Source: Laburnicola sp. R22_1
Taxonomy: Eukaryota > Ascomycota > Dothideomycetes > Pleosporales > Didymosphaeriaceae
DNA: 64,000 bases
Assembly (NCBI GenBank): GCA_014281115.1
Contig: JACONQ010000015.1
Location: 2,108,001-2,172,000, forward strand
Reading direction: 5' to 3'
The position numbers and the translations under genes were made by a program. The notes under the pieces are model-generated. The model was given only the letters and a program-made list of their open reading frames with translations, was not told where the DNA came from and ran no database searches. This document shows positions 11,745 through 24,038 of the stretch, piece after piece. The first letter of the stretch is position 1; each line of letters opens with the position of its first letter.

Positions 11745-14279
11745 CTACGCTAGCAGTGCAAAAAGAAGATACGTCTTCTTCGCATACTCCGCCGCACTCT
11801 TCCTCAACCGCGCCATGCTCGCCTCATCCAAACCCCCTGCAGCCACCCCGCTGAGCAGCACCTTGTCAATAGCATCCGGTGCCTGTGCGGGGTCCCCGAC
11901 AAAGCGCTGAATGTACAACATGTCGAACAGCGCCTGTTTGAGTTTTTGATCTCTGAGTTCAGGCGTGGTAGTGGAAGTTGTATCGCTGTTTTCCGCTTCT
12001 TGCGTAGTCTCGTGTTTGTCTTCGCCTCCTGAAGCGTTCCCTCCATCTCCATCGATGGCTTTGCTCGGCCTCGGCCCCTGTTGTTCAGGCGTGATGCCCA
12101 GCGTTTGGACAGCGTCCAAATTCTCTTGGAAAGGGGTAGCGACGAGGTCGCACGCGGCAGTCTTCATCTCGCGCACAGCCAATGGAGCCCAGAGATCATT
12201 CCCATAGGCCGCCATAGCTTTGGTTAAGCTCTGTAGATAGCGGACTGCATTCGGCGACGGCTGAGCCGGTAGCGCAGGATGGCCTTCCCAGAGGATGTGG
12301 CTCCTAGTCTTGGCCTTCAGCCCTGCAACGAGCATCTTCGCATATGCATCCGTCGACGGCCGAGCGATATGCGACGCCAACGCCGTGTGTAAAGGCTTCA
12401 GCAACTCGGGTGTAAAGGGCATGCCAAGCGGCGTCGTCTTTTCATGCAACCTTAGTTTTGGGATGCGCTCTCCGATTTCTCGCGTCACGCGCAGCACGAA
12501 GCATGCATTTGGTACTTCGATGCCGTCTTCGTCGTCTGTCAGCTGCTCGACGATTTGACCAAAGCTTTTCCCTAGGTTCTGTAGCGCGTGCGCGAGCGCC
12601 TTTTGCGTGACATCTTCCAGTAAGCGCGGATCGTCATCGCTGAGTAGCGTCTGTTTCGAGTCGGTCAGATCATCATCATCATCATCCGAGTCGTCGACGT
12701 CGTCTGCGAAAGTGTCGTCCCATCGCGCTTCCTTCATTGACTTGACGATGCTCTTGACTTCGAGGACAGAGTCCATCCACGCGTCGAAGGCAGAAACAAT
12801 GCTGACGACGGCATTATCCCGGCCTTGGTGGATGTTGACGAGCGTGGACTTGAATGCCTGCGCGCCGTTCGATATATCTGCTGATTTGGGGTATGTGCCC
12901 CACAAAGACAAGTTCGAAGATTGAGCCAGAGAAGGCGAGGTGAGCACGGTTGACAGTTCCGTCACGACGGTTTTGAGGTTCTGCGAGCGTAGGCGCACGA
13001 TGCTCTCCAGGTGGCCGTTCATCGTATCCCGCAGGTCATCTAGCACGTTTGCGGATTTGACTCCTGCCATGCGCGAGCCGGAGAGGATCCATGTTTCGAT
13101 GAGTTCCTGTCGTAGTGATGCCACCTCTTTTAGGCGGTCTTCCTTTTCCAGAGCGGCTTTTGTGCCTTTCAGAAAGGCGGATATGGCTTGTCGCGACCAC
13201 TGGTGTAGAATTCGCTCTGCATCCCCCCGCTGCAGCTCGTCATGGCGCGGCCAGGGCGTGTAGTTGCGTGCTTCTTCGCCGATCCAGCGATCGTGTATAT
13301 CCAAATTCAGCTCGTATAGAGCGCGTACGTCCGGGTCCTGTACCAACGGGTGCGTTTTGAGCTTCGCTAACGACTCGGCAAGTCGGCGAGGAAAAATGGC
13401 CTGCGTATCCAGACACGTCTGTATGCACAGCCTCAGAGCGCTGGTGCCGTGCTCAGCCAGTTCTTCGTCGCCATGCCGCAGCGACTTGACCACCCTCTCC
13501 AGCCGGATCTTGTGGAAATGGAGCAGAACATCCGTGGGTGTGGAGCTCGTCGCAAGAGCATAAGCACACATGCTCTGGATCAAATCGGCGTTATCGCCAC
13601 CTGTACTGCCCATACGCTTCTCGATGCGCCGCAGCAGCTTCCGGCGGACCGAAAGCAGACGCTCCCACAGTTCGTCCACAATAGGCGGCTTGGCCTTCGA
13701 CTGCGACAGCGCCTTGTGCAAGAGGCGTGAAATGACGAGCACTTTTGCAATGAGCAGGTACGACCCCTCGCCTTTCATGAGGCGCAACATGACGACGGGG
13801 GAGCTCCGGAGGACGGCAAGCTGCGAAGCGAACGTGTAGCGCTCAAGATCTGTGTCCTCGTCAGCCCTTGTGCCCGCCCGTCTGCCTGTCCGGGGGCCTG
13901 ACCACGGCTACGCTTGTGTCTATCCATTCTGGCGGCACTGTTCGTGATGCGCTCCAGGTTGCTCGAGTTGCAGTTCTGTCCGACCCGAGCGAGCTTCCCC
14001 TCAACCTGCTGCATGCGGACTTCCATGTCGATAATCGTCTCGGCGGTTTCGAGGAGACTGCGGTAGCTCGCACTGTATGCAGCCGTCAACCATCGTCTCT
14101 TCACGCATTGCTGGAATGCACTATTGGGAGCAATACCCCACGAGCGAGCGCAGCTTTTCGCGATTCTCATCGGCATTGGAGCGCAGTTGCTGCTCCAGCT
14201 TCCGCACCACGGGGACGGGATACTGGAAAGCATCTTCCCAGCTCTTGAATGTGCGCGGGTCCGGCGCTTCGGCCGCCAT
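11745..14279 (-). CDS. COG1: Conserved oligomeric Golgi complex subunit 1
   Basis: Three exons on the minus strand: 14137-14279, 13912-14072, 11745-13849 (802 aa), all in phase. The N-terminus (MAAEAPDPRTFKSWEDAFQY) leads into ASYRSLLETAETIIDMEVRM and VEGKLARVGQNCN, the conserved Cog1 N-terminal helix region. The rest is largely helical with an acidic low-complexity patch (DDSDDDDDD) near the middle. The COG complex tethers vesicles in retrograde traffic within the Golgi, and Cog1 is a lobe A subunit. The first intron has a clean GCATACAG acceptor. The second is short (62 bases), with branch-like GCTGAC 12 bases from the acceptor. The family call is from recalled N-terminal similarity and is fairly secure. 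Confidence 0.85.
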
Positions 14280-14567
14280 GGCTACTGGCGCAAAGGCAGG
14301 CTATGGGATGTGGAGGGGACATGTTGACACGCAGAGCTTCACGCTGGGGCGAGCGGCGAAACAATAACGCCGAGCTTAGTCACTCCCGTCTCGACGTCAC
14401 CAGGCGATGCAACAATTCGTGAGCCTTTCGTCCTATAATCTTGTAAAGGCCTCACCAATTATAGCACCACCTAGTGACTTGGATGCAAAAATGATTAAAA
14501 TAGGCCAGTCATAGACTTGGGTTATTACCAACTATCTGAAGTCGAATGCGGAATGAAAGATATAGTC

Positions 14568-15792
14568 CTAGTCATCATCGCTGCCCTCCTTCCCCTGCTG
14601 CTCCGCAAGCCGCTGGGCCTCCTTCCACTGCTGCGCAAATTCACGCAGGTTGCCCTCCCCTCCTCTGCTCGCATCCACGACGTCTCTGGGTAGCTTGTGG
14701 GCACTGTACTGTGGTGTTGAGAAACCATAGGCTTCGGGGTCATCCCGGCGGATAAGACGGAATTCAAGGGTCCACACGTCGATCACATCCTCCTCCTCAT
14801 CAGACGCAGACTCCTTTCGCGAGGCATCTTCTGGTTCGGGGAGATGCGGCTCCGGCAAGGTAAGAAGCTCCATCCAGCTGAAAAGCAGCGGGTCTGTCCT
14901 CAGAGCCCAAGGATTGAAGTCCATCAACCACACACGGTCGTGGGGTGGCGGTATGTACACATCGAAGGTGAAGTTGGGGTCGGGAAACGTGTCGCGTAGC
15001 CTAACGTCGAAGAATTCCTGGATGGTCTGGCGCAGCTTGTCCTGCATCTTGAACAGGAAATCGAAGTGGTTCAGATCCCGCTGGCACAGGGCGATCAGCT
15101 TGCGATTGCGCACGAAGCAGCGGAACTCGACCGAAGGGTTAAGGACGATCCACTTGCGAAGGACTAAATGATAGGGAATGGTTAGGTCTCCTTCGGTTTC
15201 CGCATCGCTGTCTGTGGTGTCGTCGAAGGCGTGCTGCAGGTCGTGCGTGACAAAGTCGCTCGACTTGAGCAACAGGTAGATGTCGTTGGGCGTTCTACAC
15301 TCCATGCTGTTGGTCGCAGCAATCCACGTCGCGTCCTTGGGTGCCGACCAGTTCAGCTTCGGAGCCACCTTGCCGCCTAGCTCCTCGATGACGCTCTCGA
15401 TGGCGGCATGGGTTTCCCGCCAGTGTGTCGATGGGTCGTAGGCCGCTTCCTCGTCGCCGTCGCCATCGTCCGCTCCCGAGAAGACGCCGCTGTCTGCATC
15501 TGACCACTCGGGGTTGTCGTTGTCTTCGGGCGGCAGCACGATGCCGTCCTCACGCAGGTACGCCAGGAACGCGTCGGGGAGGGGCACAAGGCGTGCTTTC
15601 GGCGTGACGGTACGGTACCTGGCTGGGTTCAGCTTCTTCTCTGGCAGCATGTTGAAGGTGTGGTTACTTGGGATGCCAGCTGTGGAATGAGCAGTTTAGA
15701 ATGTGCTGTTTGCTCACAGGAGGGAACGGCAGCTGTTTGGAGAGGCTGGGCGGGGTAGCAGCCGGCGCATCGTCGACCTGCTCGGTCGTCAT
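14568..15792 (-). CDS. CDC123: Cell division cycle protein 123 (eIF2 assembly chaperone)
   Basis: Two exons, 15668-15792 and 14568-15618 (391 aa). The 49-base intron splits [26 protein letters not shown], the classic N-terminal Cdc123 motif. ATP-grasp-like features follow: [28 protein letters not shown] and [19 protein letters not shown] with the metal-binding DxNP. Cdc123 binds eIF2-gamma and promotes assembly of the eIF2 trimer, so it is needed for translation initiation. Acidic stretches (residues about 75-100 and the SDDD C-terminus) are typical. ATG 15792 is chosen. The frame is open further upstream but that part is not conserved in kind. It shares a 270-base divergent promoter with CWC21. 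Confidence 0.92.
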
Positions 15793-16063
15793 GGCGGGCG
15801 CGGTGGTGATGGTGGTGATGGTAGCGATAGCTGGTGCAAGTGAGCCAGCAAGCAGGGCGTGTGGTGAAGGGATGACTCCATGGTGTGCCGTGGCCGACGA
15901 TGAGTCTTCGCGGTCCCGTTCACAAGATTCGGCGGGCCGGCGGGGCAGGCGCGCACGAGCCAGCCGCACCTCCGAGACTCCGAGTGCAACTCCGCATTTC
16001 CATGGCCGCATCTTTTATTATTACACAATCCACCCCTGCATCCATCCATTCGTGAGCATCGCC

Positions 16064-16725
16064 ATGTCTTCTAACGTTGGCCTGACTACGCCGCGTGGCA
16101 GCGGCACGTCGGGATATGTGCAGAAGAACAGGTCGCTGCTGAAGCCGCGCGACAAGGCCGCGCCCTACTCCCAGGACTGGGACCACAACAAGCATCGCCA
16201 GCGGCAGCCAGACGCCGAGATTCTAGAGCATGGCCGCAAGCGCGAGATCGAAGTCAAAGTGCTGGAGCTGCGTGACAAGCTCGAGGACGAGGGGTGCGTC
16301 GATATTTACACAGACACGTATGCCAGCCTGAGACTAACAGCAACCAGTGTCGACGAGGACGAGATCGACGACCGCTGCGATGCGCTGCGTAGGAAGCTTG
16401 ACGAAGAGCGCAAGGCGGGCAAGGATGCGCGGCCAAATGCGCGCAGCCTCAAAGCCCACCAGGTTCACGATCTGGCAAAGGTGAGTGGCCCATGAGACAC
16501 AATGCATGATATCATGAGCCAGATGCTGATGGGCACCAGGCCAAGATTGAAGAAAGCGAGAGGCTGCGGAAAGCGCTGGCCATCTCCGAGGACTACGTCG
16601 AAGGCAGTCACTGGCGGAAGCAGGAGGAGCGCCTGAGAGAGTCGTTGGCGCAACGGGAGCGCGAAGACGAGGAGCAGCTGCAGAAGGCGAAGGAGGCGCG
16701 CCGCTACCACGACGACTCGGACTGA
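16064..16725 (+). CDS. CWC21: Pre-mRNA-splicing factor Cwc21 (SRm300/cwf21 domain)
   Basis: Three exons: 16064-16293, 16348-16480, 16540-16725 (182 aa). The N-terminus (MSSNVGLTTPRGSGTSGYVQ) is the conserved Cwc21/SRRM2 start that contacts Prp8 and Snu114 in the spliceosome. The cwf21 domain follows: ILEHGRKREIEVKVLELRDK...EIDDRCDALRRKL. The C-terminal half is a charged helical region (LAQREREDEEQLQKAKEARR). Both introns are in phase and start with GTGCGT and GTGAGT. It is divergent from CDC123 across a shared promoter. Confidence 0.93.
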
Positions 16726-16871
16726 TGGGCGTAAAAACTCGGAAAATGGCGTTGGATGGCGTCGACTGATACCCTTGGGATTGGAATTATTACTACTCGG
16801 ATCCAATCTTGAATAAACAAGCAAATATGGGCTGATTTGCAAACGCCCATGGCTAACCAGAAGGTTGCACT

Positions 16872-17690
16872 TTCTTTGCCCTGCTCGATGCCTTCATCTT
16901 CATTCTTATCAAGCTCGTCGTCCACATGCGCCGGGATCCTGTCAAGTGGGGTGTTTACACCGCCCCTTTCTTCTTTCTCGTTGCCGGAACCATCTGCACA
17001 CTCCCCGTCGTCTACAAGGGATCGCCGAAGCTCGGCCTGAAAAAGAAGCCTGCTTGGTACGTCGCCTCCGTCACCATGGGCACCGGCTTTGGTGTTGCCC
17101 TCCTCGCCGCCATCTTTTTTGTCCCCTACGTCTACACTAAGGTCATCAAAGGGGACCCTAATGTCAGGTGGTGGCACACCATACAGGGTCCTCTGCTTTT
17201 CAAGCGTACTTATGCCCCCGAGGACACCCAAGTTGCTTTTCCCAACTACGCTGTTGTCCAGGAGGATGACCTTCCCGCTGGAACTCGTGTGCCTTCTCTC
17301 AGCGGTTCCGATGACTTGAGGAAGGGCGCAGTCGACGCCATTGCGCCCATCGACGAGGAAAAGTCTGCTATCCAGACCGAATCCAGGCAACTTACCTACA
17401 AGCAGATGGTTGCCGAAGGCGAGGAACGGTTCCATGCAAAGCTAAGGCAGCAACGCGGGCCCATCGGTTGGGCTATGCGAAATCTGCACAACAACCTCAT
17501 GGGCGCCGGTGAGATCCACGACAGGAAGAACATGAGCCTGTGGTCGATTGTTTGTAATGCAATTGGCATTCTGCCTCTGCTGTCTGTTAGATGTATGTAT
17601 AAGAAAGACCCAGAGTTCTTACGGGCATGTATTCTGCCAATCAGCTGATACTCACTCTGAAATTGTCGCCGTGTATAAAACTCATCTTGA
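16872..17690 (+). pseudogene. Fragment of a Pho89-type Na+/phosphate transporter
   Basis: An open stretch reads FFALLDAF, RRDPVKWGVYTAPFFFLVAG, KKKPAWYVASVTMG and WWHTIQGPLLFKR, then LRQQRGPIGWAMRNLHNNLM. This resembles the middle of fungal PHO4-superfamily phosphate symporters. Both diagnostic GAND(V/I)-type signatures near the two ends of such proteins are missing. An in-frame stop lies about 15 bases upstream of the FFALLDAF start, and the 3' end dwindles through one possible intron into SDTHSEIVAVYKTHLDQ near 17690. Complete family members are about 570-600 aa and this covers under half. It begins only about 150 bases after CWC21 and runs into the 3' end of the next minus-strand gene, so no complete gene can fit. 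Confidence 0.6.
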
Positions 17691-20600
17691 CCAAGGACTC
17701 CACAGGGACCACAAACTGACTCCCCTCTCTTTACTGCCAAACGGCATCTCGCTGAAACTGTCACCTGCTTCGCCTGCGAGCTCTACAATGTCGACCTTCG
17801 ACTGAGATGCCCGTAGTTGCGTATTGCGGAATTTCTTGCGGTATCTACCCTCGCGGGCTAGGAACGAACGCGCAACGATGTGGTCAATGTCCTCCTGGGA
17901 CACAGTTCAATCAGTACTATAGATAAAATACCCGAACACCCTAAACGAACGGTCGTCTTACCGATGTCAAAGTCGGGTCAAGGAAAATTCTCCCTTCAGC
18001 TTCCTTGTATACGTGGCCTAGAAACCCAAGTTCCTCGATTTCTACGAGGTCTTTGCCGATGATGAGATATTCCTTTTCCGAATTGGGACTGATGTGAGAA
18101 GTGCGGAATGCCCCGACTTGGGGTCTGTACATATCTATATGGCGGTGTAAGCGTGAAGTACATGGACAGTCTTTGCAAGATAGACGTACCACTAAAAAAT
18201 TGCGCGTGTACAGGCTGGGCGCCAAAAAACCAAGTTTGACCAGATGCTTTCAGAATCAGTTTGGCTTTAACATGGATCCACGTCGCATTGAACTCACCTG
18301 TCGTCCTTACATAGGTCGGTCTCCAGCCAGAGTTGCGCAGAGATTTATACAAGTCCGCTTCGGCTGTCGAAGCTGGGGGCTGCCAAAAAAGCGTTCCGCG
18401 CAGAACATTCCCGGCTGACCCGATTCTTTCGAGACGACCGCCGGGGCCCTCTTCTCGCTCCTCAAACATGGCTTTGAACCCGCTAAGAGATAGGTGGTTG
18501 CCGATCTGGTTGTATCCAAGATCGTTCCAACCAGCGCGTGGAGGAAAGAGGATTACATTCGACGATTTATCGCTCGCTTGCGCAGGCATAGATGGCACTG
18601 TGTGGCGCTTCGCGCGAGGTTTTGGCAGAGGCTGCCTGTACTGGGCCTGGTCGTCCCACTTGTTGCTATGAAGCTCGTCTGCAAAAATGTCCACCTCGGT
18701 CTCGGTTTTGTGGCTACCCGTGGAGCCTAAGGAGGAGTTTCGCTTTTCGAGGTAGTCCAAGACGTTAGGCACTGCTTGAGATGCTTTGATATTTCCATGC
18801 GTCGTAGCCGGATTGGTATACCTACGTGTGAACTCCTCGTTGTACTTTTTCGAAAGCACTTCGGCGCGGGCGTTCGCTGCTTGGGTCTTCTTCTGTTCCT
18901 CTTTGAAGTACTCCTCGTAGTGTTGACGGTATTTCTCCAGTGCATTCTGCTGTTGCTCTTCGTATTCTCGCGTGTCTGTTAGAGCTGCTCTTCGTATTCT
19001 TCACGTATCTATTCGATCTACTCGTCGGCCCTTTGAATTATGCGCTCCTTCTCTGCTGCCTGAATCATAGATCAGAAAACATTTCCAGCAATACTGTTTA
19101 AAAGACTTCAAGGCTCCTTGATTGTCCCCAATATTTGCAGACCGTAGAAACAACGCTCGAATGCAAGGAGAAATTGTCTAGGTGACCTCACTTACCCACT
19201 CTTGTGTCTTGTCGCTGTCGCTCTGTTGAAACCTTTCTATAATCTCGTAGAACCGCTCCACCTTTTCTTTGCGGTAAGCTGGCTGTATCTCTGCGTTCTC
19301 GGTACGCGAATTTATCTGCTCATCCAGGACTGTTCGCAACTTCAAGTTCTTCTCGAGCGATCGTTTCTCATCCTGCCATTGCTCCGCATCGCGCCTCGCG
19401 CTCTCTTGAAACCTTAGTATGGTGTTCTTGAGTTTCTCGACCTTTTCCCTGTGTGCAGTGGACCGCAGCTCATCTTCCTGTGCTCTCATCCTGCCTTCTT
19501 CTTTCCTGGCCTCCTCCGCATCCCTACGTGCCTTTTCGCCTTTGTCAAGGTCGTCCACTCGTTTCTGCAGTTGCATTAATTCGGCTTTCTTACTGTCATT
19601 CAATGCTACGCCCTGCTCGTAATAGTTTGACACATATCCGTTGCCATGCGCTGGCATTGCCGGTGTTATATATGGGCCGACCACTCCAGATAGGCTAGGG
19701 TTTGTCATGTGCGGTTGTAAGGGAGTTGGAAATCGACGCCCGAGACCGTAAGAGTCCATTGTGACATTTCCATGCCAATTGGGCTGTTCTGGGTATGGTG
19801 TAAGAACTGAGTAGCGCGGTTGAGGTAGGACATGGCGCGTAGCGCCGTGCGAAGTCGTCTCGTCTCGCACTACCCCTTTGTGTTGGGCAGTGTCTTTCTT
19901 CTGAATACTAGAATCGCGTGTTGAGGTACGCCGTTCTCGAGACTTTGACTCTGATATAGCGCCTAGGTTTTGATCCATTTCGTGTTTCTGTCGAGGAGGT
20001 GGCGTATCAAACTCAACCCTCGAGGGATTGTGCAGGCCTGTAACCTTTCTATTGCTTTTCAATCGGCGACTGCTACTATCACGGATGTCTGGTTTTGGCG
20101 TAGCTGGTCTTCGCAGAGACGAATGTTGTTCTGGGTAATTTTCCTCGGGTCTGATCCTGATTTGAAACTTACCCCGTAGGAGTATGATGGGCTCGGAACT
20201 AGGCCCGTCAGTTCTCGTAGGCACAATAGTATCGGATGATACAGTTAGACTTGTATCCGCCTTGGCTGCTGACTCTTTTCTTTGCTCTAGATCCAACTCA
20301 AGTTCCGACATGACTTCTGCACCTTGACGGCTTGAGTCTAACGATGAATGTTGTTTCCCGTCATATAATACATCTCTTTCGGATTTGGTTGTGTGCTCTT
20401 GTTCCATGCTTCTGGCTGCGCGTGTACCGTAGTGGGAAGTAGATGATCTAGCATGTGGTGTTTCCGCAACTGTAGCCGATGGTCGGTCATCTCGCACTAA
20501 AACAAATTCTGTTGCCGTTTGAGGGAGGTTTACAATGCCTTTCAATTGTTCTGAATGTTCAGTATCCTTGTTTGGAACTGAATTCTTCCGAAAGTCTCTT

Positions 20601-22091
20601 GCATGCTAATATGCGGATGCCTCTGGTGAACTGGGAGGTGTTGGAACCCTTGGTAAATCACCGGGCTCCACTTCCGCTGACCACTTTGTTGTATTTTGAG
20701 TGTCCGATGGCTCCTTGTCCCTCTTCGCTGACCTTCCTCTGCTATGTTGGTGCGTTGGAGGGGGGCTCGCATCATCAGAAGCAGACTTCTCGCTTTTCAA
20801 GTACCATTTTATGATACCGCTAGCGGAATTTTCCAGACGGGACTCATCGTTATTTCCAGAGCTGGATATCTGGCGAATCTCACGAGAGTCCAAACCCGCC
20901 CATCGTTCAAGGAGCTCGTTGACGACATCTTGTCTTACCCGGCTTACATCGAGTTCCCTTTCGAGATCAGGGGCAATATTATCCATGCCTACATCTTGCT
21001 CGCTATCAGATGCCGGCTCGTTACCGTCCGTCGTACGGACAGTAGTAAGACGACCTCCTCTGGCTCTTAAGCGATGTTCTTCAGACTGGGCGCTCAAGAT
21101 TTTGGTGAAGATTAGGCCATAAATCCATCCTGCTGTAGCTCCAGGGGTCTCGGTCCAGTGACTATGTTGAGCCAGATCTCGCCGAGGGCTTTTATCCAAG
21201 CGCCTTTGCTCGTTCATAAGCGCTTTGATGACCTGTCTATTCGCTTCGACCCAGCTCTCTGCAAATTCGCATTCTCTCGCTAACATCAAGGCAACCGCAG
21301 GCAACCGCGCGTCACGTTATTGTCGTCAACTTTGGTACCATGGTACAGCTCGTGATCGACTCCATGAGGGGCCGATTTGCACATGCTCACGAACAGTCCC
21401 CGAACGGCCACCAAACCAGTCTCATTGCTTTACTTGATTCACTGCGTTCTTTAGCACGCCCACTGCTTTCCCTCACAGCGTTATACCGTGTACCGAGAGT
21501 GCGCGAAGTCTTCTTGATCATAGATCATCAAGGCAACTTCGTGTTTCCGCTTTTTCTTGCTCTTGCTAGATCTGTACAGGTCAGCGAATTTTGTATATAT
21601 CGCTGGACAACATACGTCTTCCTGTTGGCATTGCGCGTGTCCGCAATTCTGAGTATAGAAAGGAATAGGCGTAGAAGTTCCTTGATTGCCTGGCATTTGT
21701 TAATTGGCTCGACGATGCTCTGGCTTGTAAAAAATGCTTTGAACCACTTCGGAACCCCTTGGGGAGCTCGTTTTGCTTTCTTGAAAAGGTCCAGCGTCTC
21801 TTCGAACTCTCTCAAGAGCAAGTCCAACCGTCAAAAGATCACGCCAGCGTCATTAGGTTCCTTGCACACTTTTTCCTTGTCGAGAAGTTTGCTTAACTGC
21901 ATAGAAAGCTGAGCAATCTCAGCGAATTCTCGTGCAACGTTAGATATTGCTTGCGGTATGGTGGAGTCGGAATCCCGATCAACAACAAGACCGAATGCAA
22001 TGTCAAAAAGCACATGCGACAGTTTACTACTTCGTTTTGTGATGTCAGCAACGCCTTCGGCGGCGGCCGTCGGATCAAGGAGTGGCCGCAT
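17682..22091 (-). CDS. Large coiled-coil protein with Helo-like N-terminal domain
   Basis: A minus-strand multi-exon locus; the number of genes is uncertain. The N-terminus (21528-22091, at least two exons) has the pattern of the fungal 'Helo-like' helical domain of STAND-associated proteins (ISNVAREFAEIAQLSMQLSK, then FKAFFTSQSIVEPINKCQ). Next come polar segments (20606-21304; 19178-20545) with a long coiled coil near EKARRDAEEARKEEGRMRAQ. A further coiled coil (about 18850-18977, EYEEQQQNALEKYRQHYEEY) leads to a C-terminal domain ending at 17682 through introns at about 18253-18300, 18131-18185 and 17895-17960. Between 18977 and 19070 a coiled-coil-like reading is broken by two TAG codons where Gln would fit. 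The stretch may be intron or decayed exon. The function is unknown. Its position beside the hydrolase/NLR pair is notable. Confidence 0.5.
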
Positions 22092-22721
22092 GCTGAATTG
22101 TGATCAAGCTAATCGAGGGTGATTTCTCATGGTGCAGCGTATGCTTGGAGGAGCAGGCACACGCAACCTGTACCCGGTCGTCGTGGGAAGGGTTTCGCGG
22201 CCTGTGGGTGGCGGAGGTACGAGGCTCTGTCGGATCGTCTCACGGTTGCCTGAATCCCACAGGTGCATACAGTCAGACGCCACACTGCATGATATCAATC
22301 TCACCCCTGCACAAAGTCTCTTGGAAGCATATCGACCCCGCATGGCTGTCGAATCAAACCTTCGCACCTCTCATTGAGGGTAGGTTATCGTAACCATGGA
22401 TTGGGGTCCCGTTCAGCTGCAGCAATCTCGTTATCGAGACAAGGCTCAGACATTTACAGGTTTTACTCACGCTCCCGCTTGAAGGTAAAGTGTCGTTATT
22501 TACTCGTAGCGTCGAAACATATCAGTTGTTGGCCAAGGTGTGGGGTGTCTTGTGGACATTGCGCAACATCGCTAAACTGTAGTATGGAACCATGGCCACC
22601 TGGTGCTCAGGTTTTACGGCCCATAATGTAACCTTGTTTGGCACCGATCTGTTATCATATCCCGATTCCACCTGAACGAGAGAGTCGCTGTAACCCATAC
22701 AGTGGCACCTGTATGCGCCGT
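22092..22721. other. Interval between two minus-strand genes
   Basis: 630 bases. Short open frames only and no recognised coding sequence. It holds the promoter of the Helo-like gene and the 3' region of the hydrolase gene. Confidence 0.45.
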
Positions 22722-24038
22722 CTAACATTCAGCTGCGGACTGCTTTTCAGTCCAAGCTCGGACTGCAGCCTCGGAAGCCAACGTGCCGTGGCCAATTGAA
22801 TTGAACTAGTATGTATGGTCAGAAATGTCTCATAGGGCAGCGGAAACCAACTCACCGTATGAGAAACACTTAGGTTATTCGCGTTCTTCACGGTTGCCAC
22901 TACGTGGCCAGTGATGATCCCATAATTCAGCACATCATCGCCTTGCTTCACGTTTCCAAGACTTATGCTTATGTTACCGTGCTAGGAAACTAACTTAGTA
23001 CAAAGTGCAAATAGACCTAGAATGGCTTGCTCTTTCTCACCTCTTTGGTCGCATTCTTCTGGCCCCAGTTCTCGGCCATGAGCTTCATCGTGTCAGCAGC
23101 ATCAATGTACCCAGTTGTCTGCGCATCCGTAAATCTGCACATGGCCCGATGGTCTGCATTGATAGCCATGGGTTGATAACCAGCGATGCTTGCGGACTGC
23201 TTGGTCACGATGAGTCCAAGGTCCTTCTTTTTCTTCCACATGGTCGATTTGGTCTCGAAAAAGCATGCGACCTGAATCGGATTAAGCTCTTTCGATTCGT
23301 ATCGCTGTTGCAAGAGTAGATGAAACTCAGAACTGATCTGTTGTAGCTTCGTTGACTTTGTGTCCAGGTCTTTGATCATCTGGTCGTTGCTATCACCAAG
23401 CATGCTCAGCACCTTTTCGGCAAGGATAGCCCACGAGGCTTTGTCAGATCCTTTGAAGGGTGTGCCTAGGAAGATGGTCCCACACGTGCTGTTGACTACC
23501 TCTTGGCGCTGTTCGTTCGAGCCACTTTGACTCGAAAGACCATTTGCGACAACTAGACCACCGAGCGAATGAGCGACGAAGATAATTGGCCGGTTTGCCT
23601 CCTACAATTATCGCAGATTAATTCTGTACGTACCGTATTTGTCTCTCTTCTACGATTTCCAAGCTTGACTAACAATGCATTCGAGTTATCGTCGATGTTC
23701 GTGTGCGCCACCGCGTCTGATTTGGTCACGGGGTAGAATGTCGCGAACTCTGTGGGGTAGCCAAAGCTGAAAACTCGACTTTCAGGTATCGTGGAAGGGA
23801 GGGAGAAGTTCCTTTGGCCAGTACACTCGTTCTCCGTCAGCATCAAAGGCTTCCCACGTCGTTTGTGGGTGACCTCGGAGCCCATGAACGAAGACGATAC
23901 TGCAAGATTAGCATACAAGTGCTATATGCTTGTTGAAATTGCTCACTCGACCTTTGCATTGTTCCCAGCATCCCACAACTGGTTGAGACCATCGGGAATG
24001 ATCTTGTGGAACTGGTCGCTTGTCGCTTCGAATGACAT
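22722..24038 (-). pseudogene. SesB-like alpha/beta hydrolase with C-terminal signalling motif (one frameshift)
   Basis: Five exons: 23947-24038, 23634-23899, 23041-23601, 22856-22981, 22722-22805. Exon 2 shows IVFVHGLRGHPQTTWE and WPKELLP, then RVFSFGYPTEF. Exon 3 has IIFVAHSLGGLVVANGL with the nucleophile Ser, GTIFLGTPFKGSDKASW, and NADHRAMCRF near its end. This is the DUF676/PGAP1-like hydrolase type called SesB when paired with fungal NLRs. The phases of all introns agree, but exon 2 is one base out: WPKELLP (near 23806) and RVFSFGYP (near 23767) lie in different frames, so there is a 1-base insertion or 2-base deletion between them. Exon 4 encodes a tail with GNV-KQ-GDDV-L-NYG-IIT-GHV (22901-22957). 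Exon 5 adds 27 residues and a stop. Homologues often sit at the N-terminus of NLRs or beside them. Confidence 0.7.
22901..22957 (-). other. Candidate amyloid-type signalling motif, effector copy
   Basis: Reads GNV-x2-GDDV-x1-NYG-x3-GHV in the C-terminal tail of the hydrolase, about 190 residues after the Ser nucleophile. It is rich in Gly, Asn, Val and Ile and flanked by ISISL and VVATV, alternating hydrophobic residues suited to beta strands. The same pattern occurs in the NLR at 25119-25187. Confidence 0.6.
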
